From Pseudomonas sp. S04 (GTDB lineage Bacteria; Pseudomonadota; Gammaproteobacteria; Pseudomonadales; Pseudomonadaceae): 64,000 nt of DNA. The stretch covers positions 248,001-312,000 of the forward strand of contig NZ_CP019427.1 in NCBI RefSeq assembly GCF_009834545.1, in the 5' to 3' direction. The notes below the pieces were generated by a model. The model was not told where the DNA came from and made no database searches. It saw only the letters and a program-made list of their open reading frames with translations. The translations under genes and the position numbers were made by a program. Below are positions 42,085 to 50,437 of the stretch, in pieces. Within the stretch, counting starts at the first letter, position 1; every line of letters starts with the position of its first letter.

Positions 42085-42159
42085 CGATTATTATCGGCAT
42101 TAGTAGCTGATAAAAGATAAATTCGCATATCAGGCACTTCAAAAGCCGATTTTTATCGG
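42085..42159. promoter_or_regulatory. Candidate operator array upstream of aguBA
   Basis: Three dyads lie in an AT-rich stretch: CGATTATTATCG (42085-42096), CTGATA and TATCAG (42107-42112 and 42128-42133), and CCGATTTTTATCGG (42146-42159). The first and last share a CGAT-N4-ATCG core 61 bases apart. A TATAAA-like -10 candidate follows at 42161. P. aeruginosa aguBA is controlled by the TetR-type AguR; no aguR gene is in the window, so the regulator is unknown. Confidence 0.5.
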
Positions 42160-42268
42160 TTATAAAGTCGCCTAACGCCGCGCTGTGAATTTCTGCGCCC
42201 GGCCGATCCCCTTTCTGTCATCGGTCGATGCCACGCTCGACCCCCTGCACCCGCCCGGGAGATGATTC

Positions 42269-43147
<879 letters not shown>

Positions 43148-43152
43148 TTGTT

Positions 43153-44259
43153 ATGACCACTTTGCACAGCACCCCCCGCGCCGACGGTTTCTACATGCCG
43201 GCTGAATGGGCCCCCCAGACCCAGGCCTGGATGGTCTGGCCAGAGCGCCCGGACAACTGGCGCCTGGGCGGCAAGCCTGCACAAGCCGCCCACGTGGCAG
43301 TGGCCAAGGCCATTGCCCGCTTTGAACCGGTGACCGTTGCCGTGTCCGCCGGCCAATACGAAAACGCCCGCGCCCGCCTCGATGTACCGAATATTCGCCT
43401 GGTCGAGATGTCCAGTGATGACGCCTGGGTGCGTGATACCGGCCCGACCTTCGTCATCAACAACAGCGGTGAAGTGCGCGGCGTGCACTGGGACTTCAAC
43501 GCCTGGGGCGGTTTCGACGGCGGCCTGTACTCGCCGTGGAACCGTGACGCGCAAGTCGCCGGCAAGATTCTCGAGATCGAGCGCAGTTCGCGTTACCGCA
43601 CCGAGGGCTTCGTGCTCGAAGGCGGTTCGATCCACGTCGACGGTGAAGGCACGCTGATCACCACCGAAGAATGCCTGCTCAACCGCAATCGCAACGCGCA
43701 CCTGAGCCGCAGCGAAATCGAAGCGGTGCTCAGCGCGCAACTGGCTGTGGATAAGATCATCTGGTTGCCGGACGGTCTGTACAACGACGAAACCGACGGC
43801 CATGTGGATAACTTCTGCTGCTACGTGCGTCCCGGCGAAGTGCTGCTGGCCTGGACGGATGACCCGCAGGACCCGAACTACCCACGTTGCCAGGCGGCCA
43901 TGAACGTCCTGCAAAACAGCACCGACGCCAAGGGCCGCCCGTTTGTCGTGCACAAGATGCCGATCCCGGGGCCGCTGTATGCAACCGAGGAAGAATGCGC
44001 GGGAGTCGATCCGGTAGACGGCAGCCAGGAGCGTAATCCTTCGGTGCGCCTGGCCGGTTCCTACGTGAACTTCCTGATCGTCAACGGCGGCATCATTGCC
44101 CCCAGCTTTGACGATCCGCTGGATGGCCCGGCCAAGGAAATCCTGCAGAACCTGTTCCCGCAGCATGAAGTGGTGATGGTGCCGGGGCGTGAACTGTTAC
44201 TGGGTGGCGGCAACATTCATTGCCTGACCCAACAGCAACCTGCGCCCCACAAAGGTTGA
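43153..44259 (+). CDS. aguA: Agmatine deiminase
   Basis: Converts agmatine to N-carbamoylputrescine and ammonia in the cytosol. The 368-residue protein belongs to the guanidino-group-modifying superfamily. Landmarks are [38 protein letters not shown], the catalytic His region [15 protein letters not shown], and Cys357 in [14 protein letters not shown] terminator lies about 70 bases downstream. Confidence 0.96.
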   Translation: MTTLHSTPRADGFYMPAEWAPQTQAWMVWPERPDNWRLGGKPAQAAHVAVAKAIARFEPVTVAVSAGQYENARARLDVPNIRLVEMSSDDAWVRDTGPTFVINNSGEVRGVHWDFNAWGGFDGGLYSPWNRDAQVAGKILEIERSSRYRTEGFVLEGGSIHVDGEGTLITTEECLLNRNRNAHLSRSEIEAVLSAQLAVDKIIWLPDGLYNDETDGHVDNFCCYVRPGEVLLAWTDDPQDPNYPRCQAAMNVLQNSTDAKGRPFVVHKMPIPGPLYATEEECAGVDPVDGSQERNPSVRLAGSYVNFLIVNGGIIAPSFDDPLDGPAKEILQNLFPQHEVVMVPGRELLLGGGNIHCLTQQQPAPHKG

Positions 44260-44330
44260 GTGAAGTTGTAACAGCCTGTGGCTGGCGATGACCGGGCGTT
44301 TTAGCCCGCGTCATCGAGGCATTCACAGCC

Positions 44331-44365
44331 AGCCCGCAGCCCGAAAGGACTGCGGGCTTTTTTAT
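44331..44365 (+). terminator. Terminator of the aguBA operon
   Basis: AGCCCGCAG and CTGCGGGCT form a stem followed by T7 on the + strand. Confidence 0.9.
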
Positions 44366-44504
44366 AGCCGCACGTCGGGCTGCCAGGCGCCTTGGCATAG
44401 CTCTTGTATTGGTCCGAGGGTGATTCCCGGGAATGCAGAACGGCGATGTTCTGTCATAAACCTTGGATAAGTTGGCCGCTCAAGAACCGGGAGAGAGCGC
44501 TGCA

Positions 44505-44705
44505 ATGAACAGGGTCAGCGAGCGGACAGCACATCCCTTGGCACTCAATCGCGAGTCGCTGCAAGTGCTGGCGCAATGGTTGAAGTCCAACGGAACGCGA
44601 CAGGTCAGGGAACCCGACCCGCGCAGGATGATGATCGAGCGCTACCCCGCTGATTTTTTCAGCGAGGCAGAACTGGAAGCGCTGTGGGATGTGATGCAAG
44701 GATAG
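44505..44705 (+). CDS. Small hypothetical protein
   Basis: A 66-residue protein starting MNRVSERTAHPLALNRE with GGGAGAG upstream; a longer in-frame start at 44463 has no ribosome site. It is helical and charged, with an acidic end (FFSEAELEALWDVMQG). It stands alone between two terminators, so it is its own transcription unit. I do not recognise the family. Confidence 0.55.
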   Translation: MNRVSERTAHPLALNRESLQVLAQWLKSNGTRQVREPDPRRMMIERYPADFFSEAELEALWDVMQG

Positions 44706-44722
44706 ACAACAATGGATTGCTC

Positions 44723-44752
44723 AAGCGCTGCCCGGATGGCAGCGCTTTTTTT
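44723..44752. terminator. Terminator between the small gene and the TonB receptor gene
   Basis: AAGCGCTGCC and GGCAGCGCTT form a stem with a four-base loop, followed by T8 on the + strand. It lies between convergent genes. Confidence 0.9.
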
Positions 44753-44757
44753 TGCCT

Positions 44758-46854
44758 TTAGAAACTGTAGGTCCCGGTGACGACCAGGCTGCGGGGTGCC
44801 CCAGGCTGGATCTGGTAGGCGCTGGTCGACGACTCGTAGTAAGTCTTGTCGCTGATGTTGTTCAGCGCTGCGCGCAGGTCCCAGTCTTTCTGGCGGAAAC
44901 CGGCCAGGGCGTCCCAGCGGCCATAACCGGGCAGGACGGTGGTGTTGAGGTTGTCGGCGTAACGATCGCCCACCAGGGTCAGGCCCGTCTCGGCGTACCA
45001 GCCCATCTCCGGTTTCCAGGTGATGAACAGGCTGCCGTTGCGCTTGGCGACGTTGCTGATGCGCTTGCCCTCAAAGCCGTTGTTATCTTTCTCGACGGTG
45101 GCGTCCTGAAAGCCCATGCCGCCGCGCACATACCAATTGCCGGTGATTTTCCCGGCGCCAGTCAGTTCGATACCACGCGAACGTTGCACGCCGGTGAGCA
45201 GGGTCACGGTCGGATCGTTGGAATCGCTGGTGCGACGGTTGTAGAGCTCAAGTTCGTAGATCGCCAGGGTGGTGCTCAGGCGGTCGTCGAGCCAGTCGCT
45301 CTTCACGCCGATCTCTTTCTGCTTGGTCAGCTCGGGGCTCAGGTCGTTGACGTTGGTGGTCAGGCCCGGCGTGATGCCGATCAGGCCGCCACCGACGGGC
45401 GAGAAGGTCTTGCTCCAAGAGGCGTAGAACGAGTGGTTCTGCAGCGGGGTCCAGACCACGCCGAGCCGTGGGCTGGTGCTGTGGCTGTCGCGGTCTTCGG
45501 AGATGTTCTTGAGCTGGTTGGTCGAGTCGACATCGAAGGTGTCATAACGCACACCGGCCAGCAGTTGCCATTGATCGTTGAGGCGCAGTTGGTCCTGCAG
45601 GTAAATGGCGCGGCTTTCGACTTCGGTGTGGGAGTCGCTGAAGACCTGCATGCGCCCGGTGTGCACGATGTTCCGGTCGGGGTGGTACAGGTCCAGGTTC
45701 GGCACGGGGCTGTTGCCCGGTGGCGTGGTGGCCGCGTTGTACAGTTTCGGATCGCGGCGCTGGCTGCCCAGTTCCAGCCCGCTGAGCAGGCGATGCTCGA
45801 GGCCGAAGGTGCTGAAACCGCCTTCCAGTTCCAGGTTGTTGAACACATTGCGGGTGGTCAGGTCCTGTTGCCAATGCTGGCGAACCACCTGGTTGGTCGT
45901 GGTGTTCACATTGGTGACGTAGGTGTTGTCGAAATCACTGTTGAGCTTGAACACCCCCAGGGTGTGGCGCAGTTGCCAGTTGTCGGCAAGCTCGTAACTG
46001 AGTTTCGAGCGCAGGGATTGCGACTTGTCGTCGATGAAATCGTTATCGGTGCCGTAGGTGGTATCGCGGCCGACATCGGCGGGCCGTCCGTTGATGGCCG
46101 GGATGCCGCGATCGGGCGTGCGGTTGTAGCGGCTGTATTCGTACTGCACCAACCAGTTCAGGTCCGGTGTCAGTTGCCAGCTCATCGACGGTGCGAACAG
46201 TTGGCGGCTGCCACTGACGCCGTCGCGGAAGCTGTTTTCATCCAGGTTGCCCATGTTCAGGCGCAGGCTGAGGTTTTCGCTCGGGTCGGTGCTCAGGTCG
46301 GCATACAGGCTGCGCATGTCCTCGCTGCCGCCCTGGGCTTCGAGGGTCGAGCGGCGGCCGAACTCTGGCAACTTGCTCACCCGGTTGACGATCCCGCCCT
46401 GGCTGCCACGGCCGTACAGCACTGCGGCCGGGCCTTTGAGCACTTCAATGCGCTCGATGTTGTGCAAGTCGCGCACGTACTGGCTGTCGTCGCGGATGCC
46501 GTCGAGGTAGAAATCGTTACTGGCGTCGAAACCGCGAATGCGCAAGCTGTCGAAGCGCGTGTCGGCGCCGCTGCTGACGTTGGGGATGCCGCCCAGGGCC
46601 GTGCCCAGGTCGTTGGTGCCGTAGTCGGAGAGGTTGGCGGTTTTTACCGAGTCGATGGCCTGCGGGACGTAGCGCACCGGGGTGGCGGTGCGGGTCGCGG
46701 TGCTGACTATCTTGACCCGTGAATCGTCGATTTCGCCTACTTCGGCGCTGATCGAGGTGGCGGGCAATTCAGTGATCGCAGCGCAGGTAAAACCGCCGGT
46801 CAACGAGGCGCATAAGCCCAGGGTGACGGACGTAAGACGGAAGGGGGCAGGCAT
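44758..46854 (-). CDS. TonB-dependent siderophore receptor
   Basis: An outer-membrane ferric-siderophore transporter of 698 residues. After a short signal sequence (LTSVTLGLCASLTGGFTCAA), the plug domain contains LRIRGFDASNDFYLDGIRDD and IERIEVLKGPAAVLYGRGSQ. The beta-barrel follows and ends GAPRSLVVTGTYSF with the terminal Phe typical of barrel proteins. The length and plug resemble catecholate or hydroxamate receptors of the Fiu/FhuA group; there is no extra N-terminal signalling domain. A Fur-like box lies upstream. The ligand cannot be told. No clear Shine-Dalgarno is seen before the ATG. Confidence 0.88.
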   Translation of the reverse strand: MPAPFRLTSVTLGLCASLTGGFTCAAITELPATSISAEVGEIDDSRVKIVSTATRTATPVRYVPQAIDSVKTANLSDYGTNDLGTALGGIPNVSSGADTRFDSLRIRGFDASNDFYLDGIRDDSQYVRDLHNIERIEVLKGPAAVLYGRGSQGGIVNRVSKLPEFGRRSTLEAQGGSEDMRSLYADLSTDPSENLSLRLNMGNLDENSFRDGVSGSRQLFAPSMSWQLTPDLNWLVQYEYSRYNRTPDRGIPAINGRPADVGRDTTYGTDNDFIDDKSQSLRSKLSYELADNWQLRHTLGVFKLNSDFDNTYVTNVNTTTNQVVRQHWQQDLTTRNVFNNLELEGGFSTFGLEHRLLSGLELGSQRRDPKLYNAATTPPGNSPVPNLDLYHPDRNIVHTGRMQVFSDSHTEVESRAIYLQDQLRLNDQWQLLAGVRYDTFDVDSTNQLKNISEDRDSHSTSPRLGVVWTPLQNHSFYASWSKTFSPVGGGLIGITPGLTTNVNDLSPELTKQKEIGVKSDWLDDRLSTTLAIYELELYNRRTSDSNDPTVTLLTGVQRSRGIELTGAGKITGNWYVRGGMGFQDATVEKDNNGFEGKRISNVAKRNGSLFITWKPEMGWYAETGLTLVGDRYADNLNTTVLPGYGRWDALAGFRQKDWDLRAALNNISDKTYYESSTSAYQIQPGAPRSLVVTGTYSF

Positions 46855-46892
46855 TTGAAACGCATCCGGAGGGGTAGGTCATTCGAGGGTGC

Positions 46893-46912
46893 GAATGGTA
46901 ATGCTTGCTATT
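46893..46912. promoter_or_regulatory. Candidate Fur box upstream of the TonB receptor
   Basis: GAATGGTAATGCTTGCTATT, about 40-60 bases before the receptor start, resembles the consensus GATAATGATAATCATTATC, with AATGGTAAT matching 8 of 9 in the best part. The rest is weaker. The gene is a typical Fur target, which supports the call. Confidence 0.5.
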
Positions 46913-47082
46913 TACTTCCGTTAATTATTCCTGATGCCCCGCCTGGGTTGATTGTTACTAATTATTTCGTTGGCGATTCGACCGCTCTGTGCAACAAACC
47001 AAGTCGCGAGGCGAGGTTTTTCCAGGATCGCGTCCGGCATAACCTGCTTGCCACTCATTCTGACCCTTTGCTGGAGCCCCGG

Positions 47083-47778
47083 ATGTCTGGCCCGACCCTT
47101 CATTATATTTACGATCCCTTGTGTGGCTGGTGCTATGGCGCTAAACCCCTGGTGCAGGCAGCGCAGGCGGTTTTGCCGGTTTTGCTGCACGGCGGCGGCA
47201 TGATGACCGGAGCCGACCGGCAGCCGGTGAGTGCGCAATTGCGTGACTATGTGATGCCCCACGACCGGCGAATTGCCGAGTACAGCGGGCAGCCGTTTGG
47301 CCAGGCTTATTTCGACGGCCTGCTGCGTGATCACTCGGCAGTCTTCGATTCGGCGCCACCGACCGCAGCAGTGCTGGCAGCGGAACGGCTTGGTGGTCGT
47401 GGCCTGGAACTGCTCGGGTGCTTGCAGAGTGCACACTATGTGCAAGGTCGGCGCATTGCCGAAGAGGCGGTGCTGCGGGAACTGGCCACCGCCATCGGCC
47501 TGGACGCCGAGGCCTTTGAGGCGGAGTTCAAGCAGATCCTGGCCAACGAGTTGCAGGTCCACTTCAAGCACAGCCGCGGGCTGCTGGCAGAGGTTGGCGG
47601 GCAAGGGTTTCCGACGCTGGTGCTGGAGCAGGATGGGCAGTTTTCCCTGATCGATATCGGCCCTTGGCTGGGCAAGCCTGAAGCCTTTGCCCAATGGCTG
47701 GGCCAGTCGCTGAAACAGCCTGCGCTTGATAGCGCGGCAGTGGCTCTGACCTGTGGGCTGGACGGTTGTGTCCATTGA
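47083..47778 (+). CDS. DsbA-family thioredoxin-fold protein (FrnE-like)
   Basis: A 231-residue protein with a thioredoxin fold and the redox motif IYDPLCGWCYGAKPL (Cys14 and Cys17, CGWC). There is no signal peptide, so it is probably cytosolic, like DsbA-like isomerases of the FrnE group. The cis-Pro region is GGQGFPTLVLEQDG. The start is ATG 47083 with GGAG upstream. It is divergent from the receptor gene. Role unknown; thiol-disulfide or glutathione chemistry is likely. Confidence 0.8.
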   Translation: MSGPTLHYIYDPLCGWCYGAKPLVQAAQAVLPVLLHGGGMMTGADRQPVSAQLRDYVMPHDRRIAEYSGQPFGQAYFDGLLRDHSAVFDSAPPTAAVLAAERLGGRGLELLGCLQSAHYVQGRRIAEEAVLRELATAIGLDAEAFEAEFKQILANELQVHFKHSRGLLAEVGGQGFPTLVLEQDGQFSLIDIGPWLGKPEAFAQWLGQSLKQPALDSAAVALTCGLDGCVH

Positions 47779-47837
47779 TCGTGCGGGCTCAGCGGCTTAT
47801 CCACGAGTCTATGAGTACCGCCGGCAACTGATTTCTT

Positions 47838-47864
47838 AGACAATTTTCGTCTTATTACAGACGA
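47838..47864. promoter_or_regulatory. Overlapping dyads upstream of the oprD-type promoter
   Basis: AGACAATTTTCGTCT (47838-47852) is an imperfect palindrome and overlaps TCGTCTTATTACAGACGA (47847-47864), a perfect 6-base dyad. They lie 10-36 bases upstream of the -35 element, a typical activator position. The binding protein is unknown. Confidence 0.5.
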
Positions 47865-47873
47865 TTCACGAAA

Positions 47874-47903
47874 TTGACACACAGTTACATGCGCGGATAG
47901 GAT
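47874..47903 (+). promoter_or_regulatory. Sigma-70 promoter ahead of the OprD-type porin
   Basis: TTGACA at 47874-47879 is a perfect -35; TAGGAT at 47898-47903 is a good -10; the spacer is 18 bases. Transcription should begin near 47910, about 160 bases before the porin start. Confidence 0.75.
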
Positions 47904-47948
47904 TCGCCCCAACGCCTGTGGCACGTAGCCACGACTCAAAACAATAAA

Positions 47949-47990
47949 AAAGGGCCCGCCACGCTTTTGTGTGGGCGGGCCCTTTTGTTT
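47949..47990 (+). terminator. Terminator or attenuator hairpin in the porin leader
   Basis: AAGGGCCCGCCACGC and GTGGGCGGGCCCTT form a very strong stem with a short loop, followed by TTTTGTTT. It sits between the sigma-70 promoter at 47874 and the porin start at 48070, so transcripts from that promoter must pass or stop here. It could also serve the upstream DsbA-like gene. Confidence 0.75.
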
Positions 47991-48069
47991 AGGGATGAAA
48001 AAAGAGCGCAAAAGCAGCCATTTCAGCCAGCGGTCACAGCGCGTATCAACCCGTAATAAGGAAAATAAC

Positions 48070-49356
48070 ATGTTGAATAAGCGTATTAGTCTGATCGCAC
48101 TGGGGATGTTGAGCGCGACTCAAGCAATGGCCAATGACCAAGCTGAGTCCAAGGGTTTTGTTGAAGACAGCAGCCTGAAAGTGCTGCTGCGCAACGCCTA
48201 CATCAATCGCGATTACAAGGATGGTAACGACGATAAGGCCGAATGGGGCCAGGCTGCCATTGGCACCTTCTCCTCGGGCTTCACCCAGGGCACCGTCGGT
48301 GTTGGTGTGGACGCTTTCGGTCTGTACGCTCTGCGCCTGGACGGCGGCAAGGGTCGTAGCGGTGCCGGTGGCATCGACTTCTTCAAGCAAGGCGACAGCG
48401 GCGCTGCAGCCAACGACCTGTCCAAGGCTGGCGCGGCGGTGAAATTCCGTCTGTCGAGCACCGTGCTGACCTACGGTGACCAGATGCCGGCCCTGCCGGT
48501 GCTGAACTACGACAACTCCCGCCTGCTGCCGGAAAGCTACACCGGTACCCTGATCACTTCCAAAGAGATCGAAGGCCTGGAACTGAACGCCGGTCGTTTC
48601 ACTGCCGAGTCGCGTAAAAGCGCCGAAGGCCGTGACAGCGGTGGCCTGAAGTCGATCAACGTGTTGGGCGGTAGCTACCAGTTCACCGAGCAGTTCAAGG
48701 GCGCGCTGTACGCTTCCGACGTCGAAGACGTGCTGAAGAAGCAGTACATCAACCTGAACTACGTGTTCCCGCTGGCCAGCGATCAGTCCCTGACCCTGGA
48801 CCTGAACGGCTACCGCACCAAGCTGGAAGACTCCTACGTTCGTGAAAGCGGCGCCACTGGCGACGACAACAAGATCTGGAGCCTGGCAGGCACCTTCGCC
48901 ACCGGTCCGCACTCGTTCACCCTGGCGCACCAGCGCAGCACCGGTGACAGCAACCTGGGCTACGCCTACGGCGGCTACCAGAAAGACCAGGGTCGTGTCG
49001 GTGACGGTGGCAATACCATCTACCTGGCCAACTCCTACTGGTCCGACTTCAACGCTGAAGACGAGCGCAGCTGGCAGTTGGGCTACGGCCTCGACTTCGG
49101 CGCTTTCGGCGTGCCAGGCCTGACCTACAACGTGGCTTACGTGCGTGGCGACAACATCACCACCTCCACCAGCACCGGTGGCACCGAGCGCGAAATCTTC
49201 AACCAGTTCAAGTACGTGGTCCAGAGCGGCCCGGCCAAAGACCTGAGTGTGAAGCTGCGTAGCTCGATCCTGCGCGTGTCGCAGAAATCCAGCGAGTACA
49301 ACGTCAGCGGCAACGAGCTGCGGGTGTACGTGGATTACCCGATCAACGTGTTCTGA
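48070..49356 (+). CDS. OprD-family outer-membrane porin
   Basis: A 428-residue substrate-specific channel. The signal peptide is MLNKRISLIALGMLSATQAM with cleavage around AMA-ND. The mature protein starts FVEDSSLKVLLRNAYINRDY, the conserved first strand of OprD porins, and later has SSTVLTYGDQMPALPVLNYD, the constriction-loop region typical of the family. It ends DYPINVF with a C-terminal Phe. Family members take up basic amino acids (OccD) or carboxylates (OccK); the substrate here is not clear. AAGGAAAA precedes the ATG. Codon use suggests high expression. Confidence 0.92.
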   Translation: MLNKRISLIALGMLSATQAMANDQAESKGFVEDSSLKVLLRNAYINRDYKDGNDDKAEWGQAAIGTFSSGFTQGTVGVGVDAFGLYALRLDGGKGRSGAGGIDFFKQGDSGAAANDLSKAGAAVKFRLSSTVLTYGDQMPALPVLNYDNSRLLPESYTGTLITSKEIEGLELNAGRFTAESRKSAEGRDSGGLKSINVLGGSYQFTEQFKGALYASDVEDVLKKQYINLNYVFPLASDQSLTLDLNGYRTKLEDSYVRESGATGDDNKIWSLAGTFATGPHSFTLAHQRSTGDSNLGYAYGGYQKDQGRVGDGGNTIYLANSYWSDFNAEDERSWQLGYGLDFGAFGVPGLTYNVAYVRGDNITTSTSTGGTEREIFNQFKYVVQSGPAKDLSVKLRSSILRVSQKSSEYNVSGNELRVYVDYPINVF

Positions 49357-49391
49357 TAAAGCATGCGTGATCGCGGCCTGATACCAGGCTG

Positions 49392-49430
49392 AAAAAAAAA
49401 GCCCCGACTCGCGAGAGTTGGGGCTTTTTT
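49392..49430 (+). terminator. Terminator of the porin gene
   Basis: AGCCCCGACTCGC and GAGTTGGGGCT form a stem with A9 before it and T6 after it. Confidence 0.92.
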
Positions 49431-49450
49431 ATGCTGAAAACATCCCGCCC

Positions 49451-49557
49451 CCTGTAGGAGCGAGCCTGCTCGCGATGGACGTCAGGACAACGCAATCCGC
49501 CTGATTGCGCTGCGTCATCGTTGACGTTCTTCGCTGGCAAGCCAGCTCCTACAAAGT
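49451..49557. repeat. Two REP-type palindromes
   Basis: TGTAGGAGCGAGCCTGCTCG near 49453 is the usual REP type; CGCTGGCAAGCCAGCTCCTA near 49533 is a second type with core CTGGCAAGCCAG. They lie between the porin terminator and the envelope cluster. Confidence 0.7.
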
Positions 49558-49603
49558 TCGGCGCACGCCACATACGAGTGTGAGGCAGTCACAATTGGTG
49601 CAA

Positions 49604-50437
49604 TCACTCCACCGCGCTAGTCAGCTCAGGGTTACCAAAGCCTTTGAGCGTGGCATTGGACTTGGCGAAGTACTGGCTCCAGAAGCCTTCGAGGTTCTGG
49701 ATCATCTTGCCGCTGCGGTAGCCGTTCTTGATCTGGGTGGGCACAAAGGCCGCCCCATGCACATAGACCCGGGCCCCGCCAAAGTCCGCCAGCAGGTTTT
49801 GCTTCTCGACCTTCGCCAGCTCCACGCCGGGATTGATCTCGCGGATCCCGTTGTTGGTGTAGAAGCTGCCGAAGTCGCTGTACTCGAGCATGTCGGACAT
49901 CAGCAGGATGACGTTGTCGTCCACCCCTTCGGCGCTCTTGAGGTCGTCGCCGATGGACTTCAGGCTGAACAGGATTTCACTGCGCGGGATGTCCGAGCTG
50001 GACTTGCCCATGGCGCTGGCGAAGGCCTTGCCGAAGCGCTGATAGAAGACGGTCGATTGGCCCTTCATGCAGCTGTCGAACTTGCGGCTGGCCATCATCG
50101 GCACATCGCCGATTACGGCCGGGTCGATCGGCTTTTCCAGTTCGCCGGCAAACTGCAGGCGCGTGTAATGGCCGTCGAGGTAGGCGCTGAACGAGTACAG
50201 GCGCAGCTTGTCGCCGGGCTGCAGGAAGCGCTTGATGTGGCCCCAGGCGGTTTTCTGCAGGTCCTGGGTCAGCGGCGTGGTCTGGTCGACCACCACCGTC
50301 AACATGCGCCCGGAAGGCGCACTGCGAAACTGCTCGATCTTGGTCTGGGCGTAGCAGCTCGGCACATCATTGCGCTCCGCTGCCACCAGGGCAGCGGGCA
50401 CGAATGCCAGAGCCAGCAGCAGGCTCTTGAACTTCAT
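49604..50437 (-). CDS. Exported VWA-like protein of the envelope cluster
   Basis: A 277-residue exported protein: signal peptide MKFKSLLLALAFVPAALVAA with cleavage about residue 20, then RMLTVVVDQTTPLTQ and a later DNVILLMSDMLEYSDFGSFY. The spacing of these hydrophobic strands with Asp/Ser/Thr residues suggests a von Willebrand A-like fold, though the classical DxSxS is replaced by DQTTP. Two cysteines (28, about 122) may form a disulfide. It is coupled to the upstream membrane protein gene by a one-base TGATG overlap and is last in a three-gene operon. Function unknown. Confidence 0.65.
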   Translation of the reverse strand: MKFKSLLLALAFVPAALVAAERNDVPSCYAQTKIEQFRSAPSGRMLTVVVDQTTPLTQDLQKTAWGHIKRFLQPGDKLRLYSFSAYLDGHYTRLQFAGELEKPIDPAVIGDVPMMASRKFDSCMKGQSTVFYQRFGKAFASAMGKSSSDIPRSEILFSLKSIGDDLKSAEGVDDNVILLMSDMLEYSDFGSFYTNNGIREINPGVELAKVEKQNLLADFGGARVYVHGAAFVPTQIKNGYRSGKMIQNLEGFWSQYFAKSNATLKGFGNPELTSAVE

